In this document: one piece after another, positions 35,425 to 45,169 of the stretch
Position numbering within the stretch: position 1 is the first letter of the stretch
Layout of the letters: each line of letters begins with the position of its first letter
DNA from: Mesorhizobium sp. B2-1-8
GTDB taxonomy: Bacteria; Pseudomonadota; Alphaproteobacteria; Rhizobiales; Rhizobiaceae
Assembly: GCF_006442545.2 (NCBI RefSeq)
Contig: NZ_CP083952.1
Span: forward strand, 4,627,501 to 4,691,500
Reading direction: 5' to 3'
DNA length: 64,000 nt
Translations under genes and position numbers: made by a program
Notes under the pieces: generated by a model
What the model was told of the DNA's origin: nothing
The model's input: the letters and a program-made list of their open reading frames with translations, nothing else
Databases searched by the model: none

Positions 35425-36459
35425 TCACCAGTCCATCACCACCTTGCCCGAACTGCCGCTCCTCATCGCATCGAAGCCCGCCTGGAAATCGTCGATGCCG
35501 ATACGATGCGTGATCAGGCCGGTCACATCGAGCGGGCCCTGCACCAAGGCGATCATCTTGTACCAAGTCTCGAACATTTCGCGGCCATAGATGCCCTTCA
35601 GATGCAGCATCTTGAAGATGACCTTGTTCCAGTCGATCTCGAAACCGGTCGGCGCGATGCCGAGGATGGCGATCTTGCCGCCATTGTTCATGGTGTCGAT
35701 CATGTCGCGGAAGGCGGGGGCGGCGCCCGACATTTCCAGCCCGACGTCAAACCCCTCGGTCATGCCGAGCGCCGGCATGACGTCGCGCAGCTTTTCCTTC
35801 GAGGCATCGACGACATGCTGGACGCCGAGCTTTTTCGCCAGCGCCAGCCGCACCGGGTTGATGTCGGTGATGACCACTTTTCGCGCGCCGACGCACTGCG
35901 CCACCAGCGCACCCATGATGCCGATCGGTCCGGCGCCGGTGACCAGCACATCCTCGCCAACCAGATCGAAGGACAACGCTGTGTGGACGGCATTGCCAAG
36001 GGGATCGAAGATCGCCGCGATCTCGTCCGGCACGTCGTCGGGGATCGGCACGACATTGTGCTGCGGGATCGCCAGATATTCGCCGAAGGCGCCGGGACGG
36101 TTGACGCCGACGCCGAGCGTGTTGCGGCACAGATGCCCTCGCCCAGCGCGGCAGTTGCGGCAGTGACCGCAGACGATGTGACCCTCGCCCGACACGCGCT
36201 GGCCGACCTTGTATTCGGTGACCGCGGCACCAAAGTCGGCGACCGTGCCGACGAATTCATGGCCGGTGACCATCGGCACCGGCACCGTCTTCTGCGCCCA
36301 CTGGTCCCAATTGTAGATATGGACGTCGGTGCCGCAGATCGCCGTCTTCTTGACCTTGATCAGCACGTCGTTGGGGCCGATCTCCGGCACCGGCACCTCT
36401 TCCATCCAGATGCCCGGCTCGGCCTTGGCCTTCACCAACGCCTTCATCATGTTCGACAT
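35425..36459 (-). CDS. tdh: L-threonine 3-dehydrogenase
   Basis: A 344-residue Zn-dependent medium-chain dehydrogenase oxidising threonine to 2-amino-3-oxobutyrate with NAD+. Catalytic zinc residues are in CGTDVH and GHEFVG; structural zinc cysteines are in [15 protein letters not shown]; the Rossmann loop is [11 protein letters not shown]. Length and the [16 protein letters not shown] block are typical of Tdh. It follows kbl by 45 bp, and the pair turns threonine into glycine and acetyl-CoA. Confidence 0.96.
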   Translation of the reverse strand: MSNMMKALVKAKAEPGIWMEEVPVPEIGPNDVLIKVKKTAICGTDVHIYNWDQWAQKTVPVPMVTGHEFVGTVADFGAAVTEYKVGQRVSGEGHIVCGHCRNCRAGRGHLCRNTLGVGVNRPGAFGEYLAIPQHNVVPIPDDVPDEIAAIFDPLGNAVHTALSFDLVGEDVLVTGAGPIGIMGALVAQCVGARKVVITDINPVRLALAKKLGVQHVVDASKEKLRDVMPALGMTEGFDVGLEMSGAAPAFRDMIDTMNNGGKIAILGIAPTGFEIDWNKVIFKMLHLKGIYGREMFETWYKMIALVQGPLDVTGLITHRIGIDDFQAGFDAMRSGSSGKVVMDW

Positions 36460-36504
36460 TCTTTTGTCCCTTGAATCTCTTGATCCGGAATCGCTTTTCG
36501 ACGT

Positions 36505-37692
36505 TCAGGAGATCACGCCCAATTCCCTGCCGACCGCACCGAATGCCTCCACCGCGCGGTCGATATCGGCGCTGGAATGCGCCGCCGACATCTGGGTGCG
36601 GATGCGCGCCTGGCCTTTCGGCACGACCGGGAATGAAAAGCCGATGACATAGATGCCGCGCTTCAGCATGCGCGCGGCCATCTCCTGCGCCAGCGTCGCA
36701 TCACCGAGCATCACCGGTATGATCGGATGATCCGCACCTGCCAGGGTGAAGCCAAGCTTGCCCATCTGGGACCTGAACCGCGCCGCATTGGCATATAGGC
36801 GCTCGCGCAAGGCATCGCCATTGCGGATCAGCTCGAACACCTTGATCGAGGCGCCGGCGATCGCCGGCATCAGCGTGTTGGAAAAGAGATAGGGCCGCGA
36901 GCGCTGGCGCAGCCAGTCGACGACCTGACTTTTGCCAGAGGTGTAACCGCCGGAAGCGCCGCCGAGCGCCTTGCCGAGCGTGCCGGTGATGATGTCCACC
37001 CTGCCCTCGACGCCGCAATGCTCGGCCGAACCGCGGCCGTTTGCGCCGACGAACCCGACCGCATGGCTGTCGTCGACCATGACCATGGCATCGTATTTCT
37101 CGGCCAGATCACAGACACCTCGGAGATTGGCGATGATGCCGTCCATCGAAAACACGCCATCGGTGGCGATCAGCCGGAAGCGGCAATCCTTCGCTTCCTT
37201 CAATCGCGCCTCGAGATCGGCCATGTCGTTGTTGGCGTAGCGGAAGCGTTTGGCCTTCGACAGCCTGACACCATCGATGATCGAGGCGTGGTTCAGCGCA
37301 TCCGAGATAACAGCGTCTTCCTCACCAAGCAGCGTCTCGAACAGGCCGCCATTGGCGTCGAAGCAGGAGCCGTAGAGGATAGTGTCCTCGAGGCCGAGGA
37401 AAGATGAAATCGTCGCCTCGAGCTGCTTGTGCTCTTCCTGTGTGCCGCAGATGAAGCGCACCGAGGCCATGCCGTAGCCGTAGCGGTCGAGCGCCTGCGT
37501 GGCCGCGGTGCGCAAGTCCGCGCTATCGGCGAGGCCGAGATAGTTGTTGGCGCAGAAATTCAATACCTTCTCGCCGCCGACCTCGATTTCGGCCGACTGC
37601 ATTGAGGAAATTACCCGCTCGGACTTGTAGAGGCCGGCGGATTTCAGCCCTGCAAGCTCGCTGTCGATATGGGAGAGAAATGCTGCGGTCAT
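36505..37692 (-). CDS. kbl: glycine C-acetyltransferase (2-amino-3-ketobutyrate CoA ligase)
   Basis: A 395-residue fold-I PLP enzyme of the alpha-oxoamine synthase family, cleaving 2-amino-3-ketobutyrate with CoA to glycine and acetyl-CoA. PLP lysine is near 242 in [26 protein letters not shown] supplies the Asp/His pair that contacts the cofactor. It is the first gene of kbl-tdh. The start ATG at 37692 is preceded by GAGG. Confidence 0.96.
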   Translation of the reverse strand: MTAAFLSHIDSELAGLKSAGLYKSERVISSMQSAEIEVGGEKVLNFCANNYLGLADSADLRTAATQALDRYGYGMASVRFICGTQEEHKQLEATISSFLGLEDTILYGSCFDANGGLFETLLGEEDAVISDALNHASIIDGVRLSKAKRFRYANNDMADLEARLKEAKDCRFRLIATDGVFSMDGIIANLRGVCDLAEKYDAMVMVDDSHAVGFVGANGRGSAEHCGVEGRVDIITGTLGKALGGASGGYTSGKSQVVDWLRQRSRPYLFSNTLMPAIAGASIKVFELIRNGDALRERLYANAARFRSQMGKLGFTLAGADHPIIPVMLGDATLAQEMAARMLKRGIYVIGFSFPVVPKGQARIRTQMSAAHSSADIDRAVEAFGAVGRELGVIS

Positions 37693-37995
37693 GGTCAGGC
37701 CTCGTTTGACGTGTGCAGACTGTCGTCCGGCCCGCGCAAAAAATCCATCGCAAAAGCGACCGGATCGGGTGGCCGGGCAGCATCAACCGAGACGCCATGG
37801 ACATTGCCCAGGTCACCCGGGAACGCATGGACTGACGAATGCTCAAATGCGGGCTTGCCGCGAAAGAACCCGATAACCATTTCGCGACCTTTCCGCGCCT
37901 CCCCCTTGCCGGCCGGCCGTCGACTTCCGGTCCCGTTAACGTTTGCAGTTCAATGGTGCTACAGAAATCCGTTGGCGAGAGGACCGCCCCCGAAC
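37693..37995. other. intergenic region between kbl and GGDEF-EAL gene
   Basis: A 303-bp divergent promoter region. On the minus strand, 37695-37880 holds a 61-codon open frame with ATG, AAAGG upstream and a stop 2 bp before kbl; no family is recognised, so it is not called as a gene. No other structure is obvious. Confidence 0.5.
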
Positions 37996-40068
37996 ATGTC
38001 TCAGCAGCCGGTGCAAACCGTTTCAGGCAAACTTATACTGCTGATCAAGGCTGGCTACTGGCTGGCGCTGCTGATCATTGCCGCCATGGTGGCGGCCTCC
38101 TTCGTGCTGCTGCAGCAGACGATGGCCACCCAGCAGCACAACAACAAGCTGCTCGACATCGTCGGTACGCAGAAGACCTTGTCGCAGCGCATCGTTTTCC
38201 TTGCCAGCGCAACGGGCGCCGCCTCGCGCGACAAGCAGCCGGCGCTGGTCAGCGCGCTGAAGCAGGCCACGGCTGAGTTCGAGACAAGTTATGATCAGCT
38301 GCTCAAGCAGACAGGCGCGGATCCGCAATCGCCTGCCAAGCTCGATCCGAAGTCGATCGAGAGCGTGCTTTTCGCCAAGCCCTTCCATCTCGACTATTTC
38401 TCGGTTGGCCTGATCGCCAATGGTGACCGGCTGGTCTCGGCCTTTGAATCGCAACTCAACCAGCTCGACAATGGCGGCTACAAGGGCGGCGCGGAACGAG
38501 TCAACCTCGATGCCTCGGTGGCCAATGCCGCGCTGTCGGGCTATGCAGCGCTCGGCCAGCGGATCAGCGCCGATGCCGACGAGCGCTCCGAAAAGCTTCT
38601 CACCCTCCACCGCACGCTGTTCTACGCCACCCTCGGCGTCATCCTGCTGGTGGCGCTGTTCATTTTCAGGCCGATGTCCAACGCGATCCTGCGCAAGACC
38701 CGTGAACTGGTCGACGCTCGCAATTCGATGGCGTTCATCGCAGTGCATGACGGTCTGACCGGCCTGCACAACCGCACCTTCCTGACCGACCATTTCGAGA
38801 CGCTGATCAAGGGCGCGCACCGCCGGCGCGAGCGCCTGGCCGTTGTCCAGCTCGACCTCGACCGCTTCAAGCAGATCAACGATACGCTGGGCCACGCCGC
38901 CGGCGACTATGTCCTGGTCGTGACCGCACAGCGCATGCGCGATTCCTGTCGGGCGTCGGATCTATGCGCGCGGCTCGGTGGCGACGAATTCGTGATGATC
39001 CTCAACGGCGCCGGCAGCACCGAGGACATCAACATGCTGGCGCGGCGCATCCTGGTGCACATCAACGAGCCCATCGTGTTCCAGGGCACCACCATTCTTC
39101 CGGGCGCCAGCGGCGGCATCGCGGTCTATCCGATCGATGCCGACAATGCGCAAGACCTGCTGGTCCATGCCGATCTGGCGCTTTACTCCGCCAAGAAAAT
39201 GGGGGGCGGCAACTTCTCGTTCTTCTCGGAGGAACTGCGCCGCGAACTCGACTACCGCAAGCAGCTCGAACATGACATTAAGGTCGCCATTTCCGAAAAG
39301 GCGTTCCAGGCCTATTTCCAGCCGCAGGTCTCCCTGACCCATGGCACCATCAGCGGCATCGAAGCGCTGGTGCGATGGAACCACCCCGAGCGCGGCATGA
39401 TCTCTCCGGGCGAGTTCATTCCGGTCGCCGAGAACTGCGGCTTCATGCCTGAGATCGGCCGCATCGTGATCAGCAAGGCGATCAACGAGGCTGCGGAATG
39501 GAACCGTGCCGGGATTGCCTTCGGACGGCTTGCCGTCAATGTCTCGGGCACGGAGCTGCGCGAGCATGATTTCGATGCGTTTCTGTTCGAGACGCTGGAG
39601 AAGGCCGGACTGCCGCCGCAGAAGCTGTCATTGGAAATCGTCGAATCCGTCATTCTCGACGACGAGAAGACAGGCATCGCAGCCAAGCTGCGGCACATAA
39701 GGGCGTCCGGCGTCCATCTGGAACTCGATGATTTCGGCACCGGCTATGCTTCGCTCAGCCACGTCAATCCCAACGAGATCGACCGACTCAAGATCGACCG
39801 TCGCTTCGTCCAGAACATCCACGAGAATGGCGACAATTCCAAGATCGTGCGCGCCATCACCGAACTTGCCCGGGGGCTGGGCATCTCCATCGTCGCCGAG
39901 GGCGCCGAAACCGAGGCGGAACTCGACTCGCTCATGGCGATCGGCTGCGATCAGGTGCAAGGCTATTCCATCGCCTTCCCGATGCCGCATGACAAGGCGT
40001 TGGAATGGCTGACCGCCCGCATGCCGAGGAAAGCCAGGCTGACAGTATTGCAGGGAAGTCTGGCGTAG
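37996..40068 (+). CDS. membrane GGDEF-EAL protein (cyclic di-GMP turnover)
   Basis: A 690-residue protein: transmembrane segment about 14-36, a periplasmic or outer sensor part of about 170 residues, a second membrane segment about 207-226, then a GGDEF domain (GGDEF at 328-332, with the RxxD inhibitory site at 319-322) and an EAL domain (EAL at 456-458, with DDFGTGYASL and PNEIDRLKIDR further on). Both signature motifs are intact, so it could make or degrade c-di-GMP. The sensor part resembles type IV pili-like or four-helix sensors (LVSALKQATAEF), ligand unknown. ATG at 37996 was chosen to begin directly before the first membrane segment. Confidence 0.92.
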   Translation: MSQQPVQTVSGKLILLIKAGYWLALLIIAAMVAASFVLLQQTMATQQHNNKLLDIVGTQKTLSQRIVFLASATGAASRDKQPALVSALKQATAEFETSYDQLLKQTGADPQSPAKLDPKSIESVLFAKPFHLDYFSVGLIANGDRLVSAFESQLNQLDNGGYKGGAERVNLDASVANAALSGYAALGQRISADADERSEKLLTLHRTLFYATLGVILLVALFIFRPMSNAILRKTRELVDARNSMAFIAVHDGLTGLHNRTFLTDHFETLIKGAHRRRERLAVVQLDLDRFKQINDTLGHAAGDYVLVVTAQRMRDSCRASDLCARLGGDEFVMILNGAGSTEDINMLARRILVHINEPIVFQGTTILPGASGGIAVYPIDADNAQDLLVHADLALYSAKKMGGGNFSFFSEELRRELDYRKQLEHDIKVAISEKAFQAYFQPQVSLTHGTISGIEALVRWNHPERGMISPGEFIPVAENCGFMPEIGRIVISKAINEAAEWNRAGIAFGRLAVNVSGTELREHDFDAFLFETLEKAGLPPQKLSLEIVESVILDDEKTGIAAKLRHIRASGVHLELDDFGTGYASLSHVNPNEIDRLKIDRRFVQNIHENGDNSKIVRAITELARGLGISIVAEGAETEAELDSLMAIGCDQVQGYSIAFPMPHDKALEWLTARMPRKARLTVLQGSLA

Positions 40069-40142
40069 GTAGAGCCCGGCCTGGCTTGACAAGCAGCCGC
40101 GGAAATGGCGGCCCGCCTTGATCGCAAGGGGATAGCGGCCCC

Positions 40143-40883
40143 ATGACATTCCTTCGGTTTGCCCTGGCGGCCATGTTGATGTCGGCGTTGCCAGCCCATG
40201 GCCCGGATCGCACCATCTACCTCACCTTCGACGATGGCCCGCTGAACGGTACAAGCAACATCCTCGACGTGCTGGAGGCAGCGCAGGTTCCGGCAACGCT
40301 GTTCATGGTCGGCATGCACGCCGAGGCCAGTGCGTCCAACAAGGCGTTGGTACGGCGCGCCGAGGCGATGCCGCTCGTGACGATCGGCAACCATAGCTAC
40401 AGCCACGCTTACAATCACTACCGGCATTTCTATGGCGATACGGACGGCGTGGTTGCCGACATGCTGATGGCCAATACGGTGCTCGGCCTGAAGCCAGCGG
40501 TGCACGCCCGCCTGCCAGGGCGCGACGTGTTCCGGCTGCCTTCGATGTCGAAGAACCACAATTCGCTTGGGCAAGCGCAGGCCGGTCGTGAGGATCCCGA
40601 CTATGAGTTCGTCGCGGCGTCCGGCTTTTATCTCTATGGCTGGGACCATGAGTGGGTGCACAAAGACAGCGGCGAGCCGGTGCAGAGCGTCGACCATCTG
40701 GTCAGCGAGATCGATCATTTGTTCGGCTACGGTCACTTTGCCAAGCCCGGCAAGCTGATCCTTCTGATGCATGACCAGATGTTCCAGGACGGCTTTGACG
40801 GCAAGACGAAACTGACCAGCCTGATCACCGCGCTGAAGCTGCGCCGCTATGCGTTTGGAACCATCCCGAGCTATGACAACTGA
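40143..40883 (+). CDS. NodB-type polysaccharide deacetylase family protein
   Basis: A 246-residue protein with a short signal-like N-terminus (LRFALAAMLMSALPAHG) and a NodB-homology domain: TFDDGP at 28-33 supplies the catalytic and metal Asp, and H84-x3-H88 (HSYSH) the metal histidines. RLPGRDVFRLP near 120 and LMHDQMF near the C-terminus match later family motifs. The family removes N- or O-acetyl groups from chitin-like or peptidoglycan sugars; the substrate here is unknown. It lies 74 bp after the GGDEF-EAL gene, which suggests but does not prove c-di-GMP-linked envelope function. Confidence 0.88.
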   Translation: MTFLRFALAAMLMSALPAHGPDRTIYLTFDDGPLNGTSNILDVLEAAQVPATLFMVGMHAEASASNKALVRRAEAMPLVTIGNHSYSHAYNHYRHFYGDTDGVVADMLMANTVLGLKPAVHARLPGRDVFRLPSMSKNHNSLGQAQAGREDPDYEFVAASGFYLYGWDHEWVHKDSGEPVQSVDHLVSEIDHLFGYGHFAKPGKLILLMHDQMFQDGFDGKTKLTSLITALKLRRYAFGTIPSYDN

Positions 40884-40901
40884 GCCAATCCTGCGATTCT
40901 C

Positions 40902-41330
40902 CTAGCTCCCCACATTGTTCCGCAACGCCGCAAGCACCTGGGCAAACTCCGCCAGACGCTCGTCGGACAATCCGGTGCGAAGCCGCTTGTCGAAGACAAG
41001 TGCTGCTTGCCGCAACGTCTCGAACAGCGCTTCTCCCGCCTCCGTCAATTCGACCATGTGAACCCGTCGGTTGACGGGGTCGCGCCGCCGCGTCAGCAGG
41101 CCCTGCGCCTCCATCGCATTGAGATGATGGGTCAGCGTCGCGCCCTGGATGCCGATCATGCCGGCGAGTGCGCGTTGATTGGCAAGCTCGCTCGACTTGA
41201 CCGACAGCAGCGTGAGCCAGACCGGCAAGGTGCCGCCTGCTTCAACCAAAGCAGCGTCGAAGGCCTGGGCAACAAGCTTGGCGGTGCGGCCGAGATTCAT
41301 GCCGACCGGCGGGCGTTCAAACGGTGTCAT
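40902..41330 (-). CDS. MarR family transcriptional regulator
   Basis: A 142-residue MarR protein with RALAGMIGIQGATLTHHLNAM as recognition region and RRRDPVNRRVHMVELT as wing. ATG at 41330 is preferred; a TTG at 41348 would add six residues. It is divergent from a small membrane protein gene. Three ATCTAAC/GTTAGAT sites in the gap at 41384-41405 look like its operator, implying autoregulation and control of the neighbour. Confidence 0.92.
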   Translation of the reverse strand: MTPFERPPVGMNLGRTAKLVAQAFDAALVEAGGTLPVWLTLLSVKSSELANQRALAGMIGIQGATLTHHLNAMEAQGLLTRRRDPVNRRVHMVELTEAGEALFETLRQAALVFDKRLRTGLSDERLAEFAQVLAALRNNVGS

Positions 41331-41383
41331 GATCTGACAGTAGAGCAAGCAGTGGCAACGTGAAACTCGGCTTCATGATTGAC

Positions 41384-41405
41384 ATCTAACCGTTAGATAT
41401 CTAAC
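41384..41405. promoter_or_regulatory. MarR operator candidate, three half-sites
   Basis: ATCTAAC-C-GTTAGAT (41384-41398) is a perfect inverted repeat, immediately followed by another ATCTAAC (41399-41405). It lies 54 bp from the regulator ATG and 71 bp from the membrane-protein ATG. Confidence 0.75.
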
Positions 41406-41475
41406 TTTGTCTTATTGATGGCATCGCGACATGGTTGCGGCGCGCAGGCGGCGGGCGAATGAGAGGAATGCGATC

Positions 41476-41883
41476 ATGCAATATGTCTATATCGTCGTCA
41501 TCGGCCTGCACGTCATGGCCGGCGTCTTCTGGGCTGGCACGACCATCGCGGTTGCCCGCGATCCGGACATCCGGGCGGAGCGGTTCTTCCGGCCACAAAT
41601 GGGCGCGGCCGTTTTGGCTTTCCTGACCGGTTTGCTGCTCTGGTATTTTTTCCATGAAGGCGCTTTCGGCCCGATGGAGAAGGTACTGGCGCTCGGCATT
41701 TTGACGGCGCTGATCGCCGCCGGCGTGCAAGGCGCGCTTGTGGGCTCCGCCAGCAGGCAGCTTGCCGACGCCGATGCCGCGACCCAAACGGAGCTGCGCG
41801 CGAAAATGACCCGGGGCGAACGCATCGCCGGCGGGCTGCTGGTCATCACCGTGCTTTGCATGGCGACCGCCAAGATGTTTTAG
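41476..41883 (+). CDS. small integral membrane protein
   Basis: A 135-residue protein with about four membrane segments (about 3-21, 45-64, 71-93, 114-133). The first has IGLHVMAGVFWAGTTIAV, reminiscent of CopD- or DUF2269-like membrane proteins with a His and Trp near the outer face; no firm family. ATG at 41476 follows GAGAGGA. It is controlled, by position, by the divergent MarR regulator, so it may respond to a toxic or oxidising compound. Confidence 0.78.
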   Translation: MQYVYIVVIGLHVMAGVFWAGTTIAVARDPDIRAERFFRPQMGAAVLAFLTGLLLWYFFHEGAFGPMEKVLALGILTALIAAGVQGALVGSASRQLADADAATQTELRAKMTRGERIAGGLLVITVLCMATAKMF

Positions 41884-41915
41884 AATCGCACGGCCGGTGA
41901 AAGCCGATCATGCGC

Positions 41916-41971
41916 GGCGCGCAACGGGCCGGAGCGGCAGGTGGCTCTCCTTGCAAAGGCCGTTGCGCGCC
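41916..41971. terminator. bidirectional stem-loop between convergent genes
   Basis: GGCGCGCAACGGGCC (41916-41930) pairs with GGCCGTTGCGCGCC (41958-41971) with one bulge, between the convergent stops at 41883 and 41984. Confidence 0.65.
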
Positions 41972-41983
41972 ACCTGATCGTGA

Positions 41984-44029
41984 TCAAATCCTGATCCCGA
42001 ACCTGATCCCATCATAGATGGCGGCGTGGATGTTGCGGGAGGCGACCGCATCGCCGATGCGGAACAACACGAAGCCGCCTTCGGGGTTGCGTGGTGGAAA
42101 AATGTCGCCTCCATTGACCAGACGTTCGTAGTCGACCGCGCCACCGTTCTTCGACAGCGGCTTCAGCGTCAGATAGAGGTCGTCGAGCGGCGCGGTGCCG
42201 TGCTCGACCACCACCTGGTCGACGCGCCGCTCCCCGCGCCAGCCATCGGCGAAGTCCGAAGCGAGTTCCGCGATCAGTTGATTGCCCTCGCGCCGCACCG
42301 AGCGCAGGCGCGTGTTGATGGTGACGGTGACGCCTTTTTCGTGGAAAGCCCTGACATAGGGTACGTGGTTCATGCCGCCCATTTCGGGGGCGAAGAACCG
42401 CTCCGGCGACACCAGTTCCAGCTTCGAGCCGCTGTTGGCGATCAGTTCGGCCGCGCCCATGCCTTGATGGCCGCCATTGTCGTCATAGAGCAGCACGTTT
42501 TCGGCCGGCTTGACGCTGCCGGCCATGATGTCCCAGCTCGAGGTGACGAGATTGTCGCCGGAGGCCAGCGGCGGGTTCTGCGGCAGGCCGCCGGTGGCGA
42601 TCACCACGACATCGGGCGCCAGCGCCAGGACGTCGTCCTGCTCGGCCCAGGTATCGTAGCGGATCTCGACGCCGAGCCGGTCGAGTTCGGCCAGACGCCA
42701 GTCGATGATGCCGATCAACTCCTTGCGGCGTGGGTTCTGGGTCGCCAGACGGACCTGGCCGCCGGCTTGTGATGAGGCTTCCAGGATCGTCACCTGATGG
42801 CCGCGCTCGGCCGCGACGCGCGCCGCCTCCAGTCCGCCGGCGCCGGCGCCGACGACGACGACTTTCCGTCTAGGCCCTTCCGTCTTGACGATGATATGCG
42901 GAATATCGGCCTCGCGGCCGGTCGCCGCATTGTGGACGCACAGTGCCTCGCCGCCCTCGTAGATGCGGTCGAGACAATAGGTTGCGCCGACGCAGGGGCG
43001 GATTTCGTGCTCGCGGCCCTCCATCACTTTCTTGATGATGTGCGGATCGGCGATGTGGGCGCGCGTCATGCCGACCATGTCGAGCTTGCCGGTGGCGATC
43101 GCATGGCGTGCGGTGGCGACGTCGGAAATGCGCGCCGCGTGGAAGGTCGGGAATTTCGTCGCCGCCCTCACCTCGCCCACGAAATCGAGATGCGGCGAGG
43201 ACCGCATGCCGGTCACCGGGATGACCTTGGTCAGTGCCGCGTCGGTCTCGATCGAGCCACGGATGATGTTGAGGAAGTCGACCTTGCCGGAGTTTGCGAG
43301 CCGCCTGGCGATCTCAATGCCCTCCTCCTTCGACAGGCCTTTTTCGAAATCCTCGTCGGCGACCATGCGGATGCCGACGACGAATTTCTCACCGACCGCC
43401 GCCCTCACCGCATCGAGCACCATATTGGTGAAGCGCAACCGATTGTCGAGCGAACCGCCATACTCGTCGTCGCGATAATTGGTGGCAGGCGACCAGAAGC
43501 CATCCATCAGATGACCGTAGGATTCGAACTCGATGCCATCTAGGCCAGCTGCCTGGCAGCGCTGCGCGGCCGATGCATAGTCGGCGACGATGCGCTCGAT
43601 ATCCCACTCCTCTATGGTCTTGGGGAAAGCACGATGCGCCGGCTCGCGCACCGGCGAGGCTGACAGCACCGGCAGCCAGTCGGCCTTGTTCCAGCCGGTG
43701 CGGCGGCCAAGATGGGTGATCTGGATCATCACCTTGCAGTCATGCTCGTGGCAGGCGTCAGTGAGTTCGGCCAGCCATGGAACGATGCGGTCGTCATAGA
43801 CATGCAGATTGCCGAAGGCGGCCGGGCTGTCGCGCGAAACGATGGCCGAGCCCGCGGTCATGGTCAGCGCCATGCCGCCCTTGGCCTTTTCGGCATGGTA
43901 GAGCCGATAGCGCTGCTTCGGCATGCCGTCCTCCGAGTAGGCAGGCTCGTGGCTGGTCGACATCACCCGGTTCTTCAGCGTCAAATGCTTGAGCTGGTAG
44001 GGTTGGAGAAGCGGGTCGTTGCTGATCAT
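41984..44029 (-). CDS. FMN/FAD iron-sulfur oxidoreductase, N-methyl amine demethylase type
   Basis: A 681-residue two-domain flavoprotein: N-terminal Old-Yellow-Enzyme barrel (to about 340), a short cysteine region, and a C-terminal NAD(P)/FAD-binding half ([17 protein letters not shown] near 390). It belongs to the trimethylamine dehydrogenase / dienoyl-CoA reductase group. The motif [19 protein letters not shown] and [16 protein letters not shown] resemble dimethylglycine and N-methylproline demethylases. The iron-sulfur region has Cys346, Cys352 and Cys364, but Ala349 where most relatives have the second cysteine. It is convergent with a small membrane protein and divergent from queF; its partner electron carrier is unknown. 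Confidence 0.85.
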   Translation of the reverse strand: MISNDPLLQPYQLKHLTLKNRVMSTSHEPAYSEDGMPKQRYRLYHAEKAKGGMALTMTAGSAIVSRDSPAAFGNLHVYDDRIVPWLAELTDACHEHDCKVMIQITHLGRRTGWNKADWLPVLSASPVREPAHRAFPKTIEEWDIERIVADYASAAQRCQAAGLDGIEFESYGHLMDGFWSPATNYRDDEYGGSLDNRLRFTNMVLDAVRAAVGEKFVVGIRMVADEDFEKGLSKEEGIEIARRLANSGKVDFLNIIRGSIETDAALTKVIPVTGMRSSPHLDFVGEVRAATKFPTFHAARISDVATARHAIATGKLDMVGMTRAHIADPHIIKKVMEGREHEIRPCVGATYCLDRIYEGGEALCVHNAATGREADIPHIIVKTEGPRRKVVVVGAGAGGLEAARVAAERGHQVTILEASSQAGGQVRLATQNPRRKELIGIIDWRLAELDRLGVEIRYDTWAEQDDVLALAPDVVVIATGGLPQNPPLASGDNLVTSSWDIMAGSVKPAENVLLYDDNGGHQGMGAAELIANSGSKLELVSPERFFAPEMGGMNHVPYVRAFHEKGVTVTINTRLRSVRREGNQLIAELASDFADGWRGERRVDQVVVEHGTAPLDDLYLTLKPLSKNGGAVDYERLVNGGDIFPPRNPEGGFVLFRIGDAVASRNIHAAIYDGIRFGIRI

Positions 44030-44086
44030 CGTCTTCCTGCCGTTTTAATTTGTGTTAATGAGCGGCAAATCCAAGGAAAACCGCTT

Positions 44087-44548
44087 ATGATCGATACCAA
44101 AGCCCTCACCCAGCTCGGCACCCACGTCGAGACGCCACAGAGCCCCGAAGCTGCGGTCCTGGAAACCGTGCCGTTTTCGCGCGGCGACGGACCGCCGGCG
44201 ATCGTGCGTTTCACCGTCCCGGAATTCACCTCGCTCTGTCCGGTGACCGGACAGCCGGATTTCGCCCATATCGTCATCGACTACGCCCCCGATGCTGCCC
44301 TCGTGGAATCGAAGTCGCTCAAGTTGTTCATGACCTCGTTTCGCAACCATGGCGCTTTCCATGAAGACTGCACGGTGATGATCGGACGGCGCATCGTGGC
44401 CGCGACCAAGCCGCTTTGGTTGCGCATAGGCGGCTATTGGTATCCGCGCGGCGGCATTCCGATCGACGTGTTCTGGCAGACCGGCGCTCCGCCCGAAGGC
44501 GCCTGGCTGCCGGACACCGGCGTTGCGCCCTATCGCGGGCGCGGCTAG
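44087..44548 (+). CDS. queF: 7-cyano-7-deazaguanine (preQ0) reductase QueF
   Basis: A 153-residue unimodular QueF that reduces the nitrile of preQ0 to preQ1 with NADPH in queuosine biosynthesis. The nucleophile Cys51 ([13 protein letters not shown]) forms the thioimide; Glu74 in VESKSLKLF and His92/Asp94 in FHEDC complete the site. Length matches the short QueF class. ATG at 44087, with AAGGAAA upstream, begins [11 protein letters not shown]. No other queuosine gene is adjacent. Confidence 0.95.
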   Translation: MIDTKALTQLGTHVETPQSPEAAVLETVPFSRGDGPPAIVRFTVPEFTSLCPVTGQPDFAHIVIDYAPDAALVESKSLKLFMTSFRNHGAFHEDCTVMIGRRIVAATKPLWLRIGGYWYPRGGIPIDVFWQTGAPPEGAWLPDTGVAPYRGRG

Positions 44549-44556
44549 TTCGGTCG

Positions 44557-45165
44557 TCATTCGCACTGATACTGGCTGAGCGCCCATTCGCCGGTCACCG
44601 ACAAAAGGTCCGATATCTTCCATTCGCCGCCGACCTTCTTGAACTTCCATTCGAGGCGGTGCGGGTTGCCGGCGACGACGAAGGCGACGATGACCTTGGC
44701 CTGATCGCCGTTGATCGCCTCGAGCGTCTTCAGGCTCTTGTCGATCTCGGCCTTGTCGTAGTCGGCATTGTCGAGCGCCATGTTGGGGTCCAGGCATTCG
44801 CCCTGCCCGGATTTGCGCAAGGCGTCGCTCTTGTCGAGCACGGTTTTGGCCGGGTCGATGAAATGGCCGCGCTGGGCCGGATCGACCTCCAGGCCGACCT
44901 GATCGTAAAACGGCCGCACGACCGCTGTCGGCGATCCCGGCTGGATGGGGGCGGCAGGCCCGCTGGGCGGCGATGCGACGGGTGGCGTCGCCGGCTCCGC
45001 GGCTCCGCCAGGCGCGGTCGCCGGCGGCGTCCCGCTGTCATCGGGCGCGGTCCCGGCCGGAGCATTTGCCGGCGGGGCGCCCAACAGGCCCTGAGCGGCT
45101 GAGCCGTTCAAGCCAGCCGCCAGCAGGCACATGGCCGACAATAGCAGGAACGCGCGGCCGGCCAT
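44557..45165 (-). CDS. secreted protein, paralogue of next gene
   Basis: A 202-residue protein with a signal peptide (about 1-24), a proline/alanine/glycine-rich linker (about 28-80) and a folded C-terminal half beginning VVRPFYDQVGLEV. That half is clearly related to the protein encoded at 45170: both end with LE-W-x-FKKVGGEWKISD and W-x-LSQ-x-x-C. The domain resembles DUF3828-type periplasmic proteins (NTF2-like). It is encoded 4 bp after the paralogue. Conserved cysteines (one mid-domain, one C-terminal) suggest a disulfide. Function unknown. Confidence 0.8.
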   Translation of the reverse strand: MAGRAFLLLSAMCLLAAGLNGSAAQGLLGAPPANAPAGTAPDDSGTPPATAPGGAAEPATPPVASPPSGPAAPIQPGSPTAVVRPFYDQVGLEVDPAQRGHFIDPAKTVLDKSDALRKSGQGECLDPNMALDNADYDKAEIDKSLKTLEAINGDQAKVIVAFVVAGNPHRLEWKFKKVGGEWKISDLLSVTGEWALSQYQCE

Positions 45166-45169
45166 TGCT

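Noticed and set aside
35170..36474. 434-codon plus-strand frame opposite tdh and its neighbour
   Set aside because: tdh on the minus strand is certain; the plus frame is His/Asp-rich shadow.
44041..44086. Possible preQ1 riboswitch upstream of queF
   Set aside because: Only a short GCGG/CCGC stem is present; the conserved A-rich tail and loop bases of preQ1 classes are not seen.
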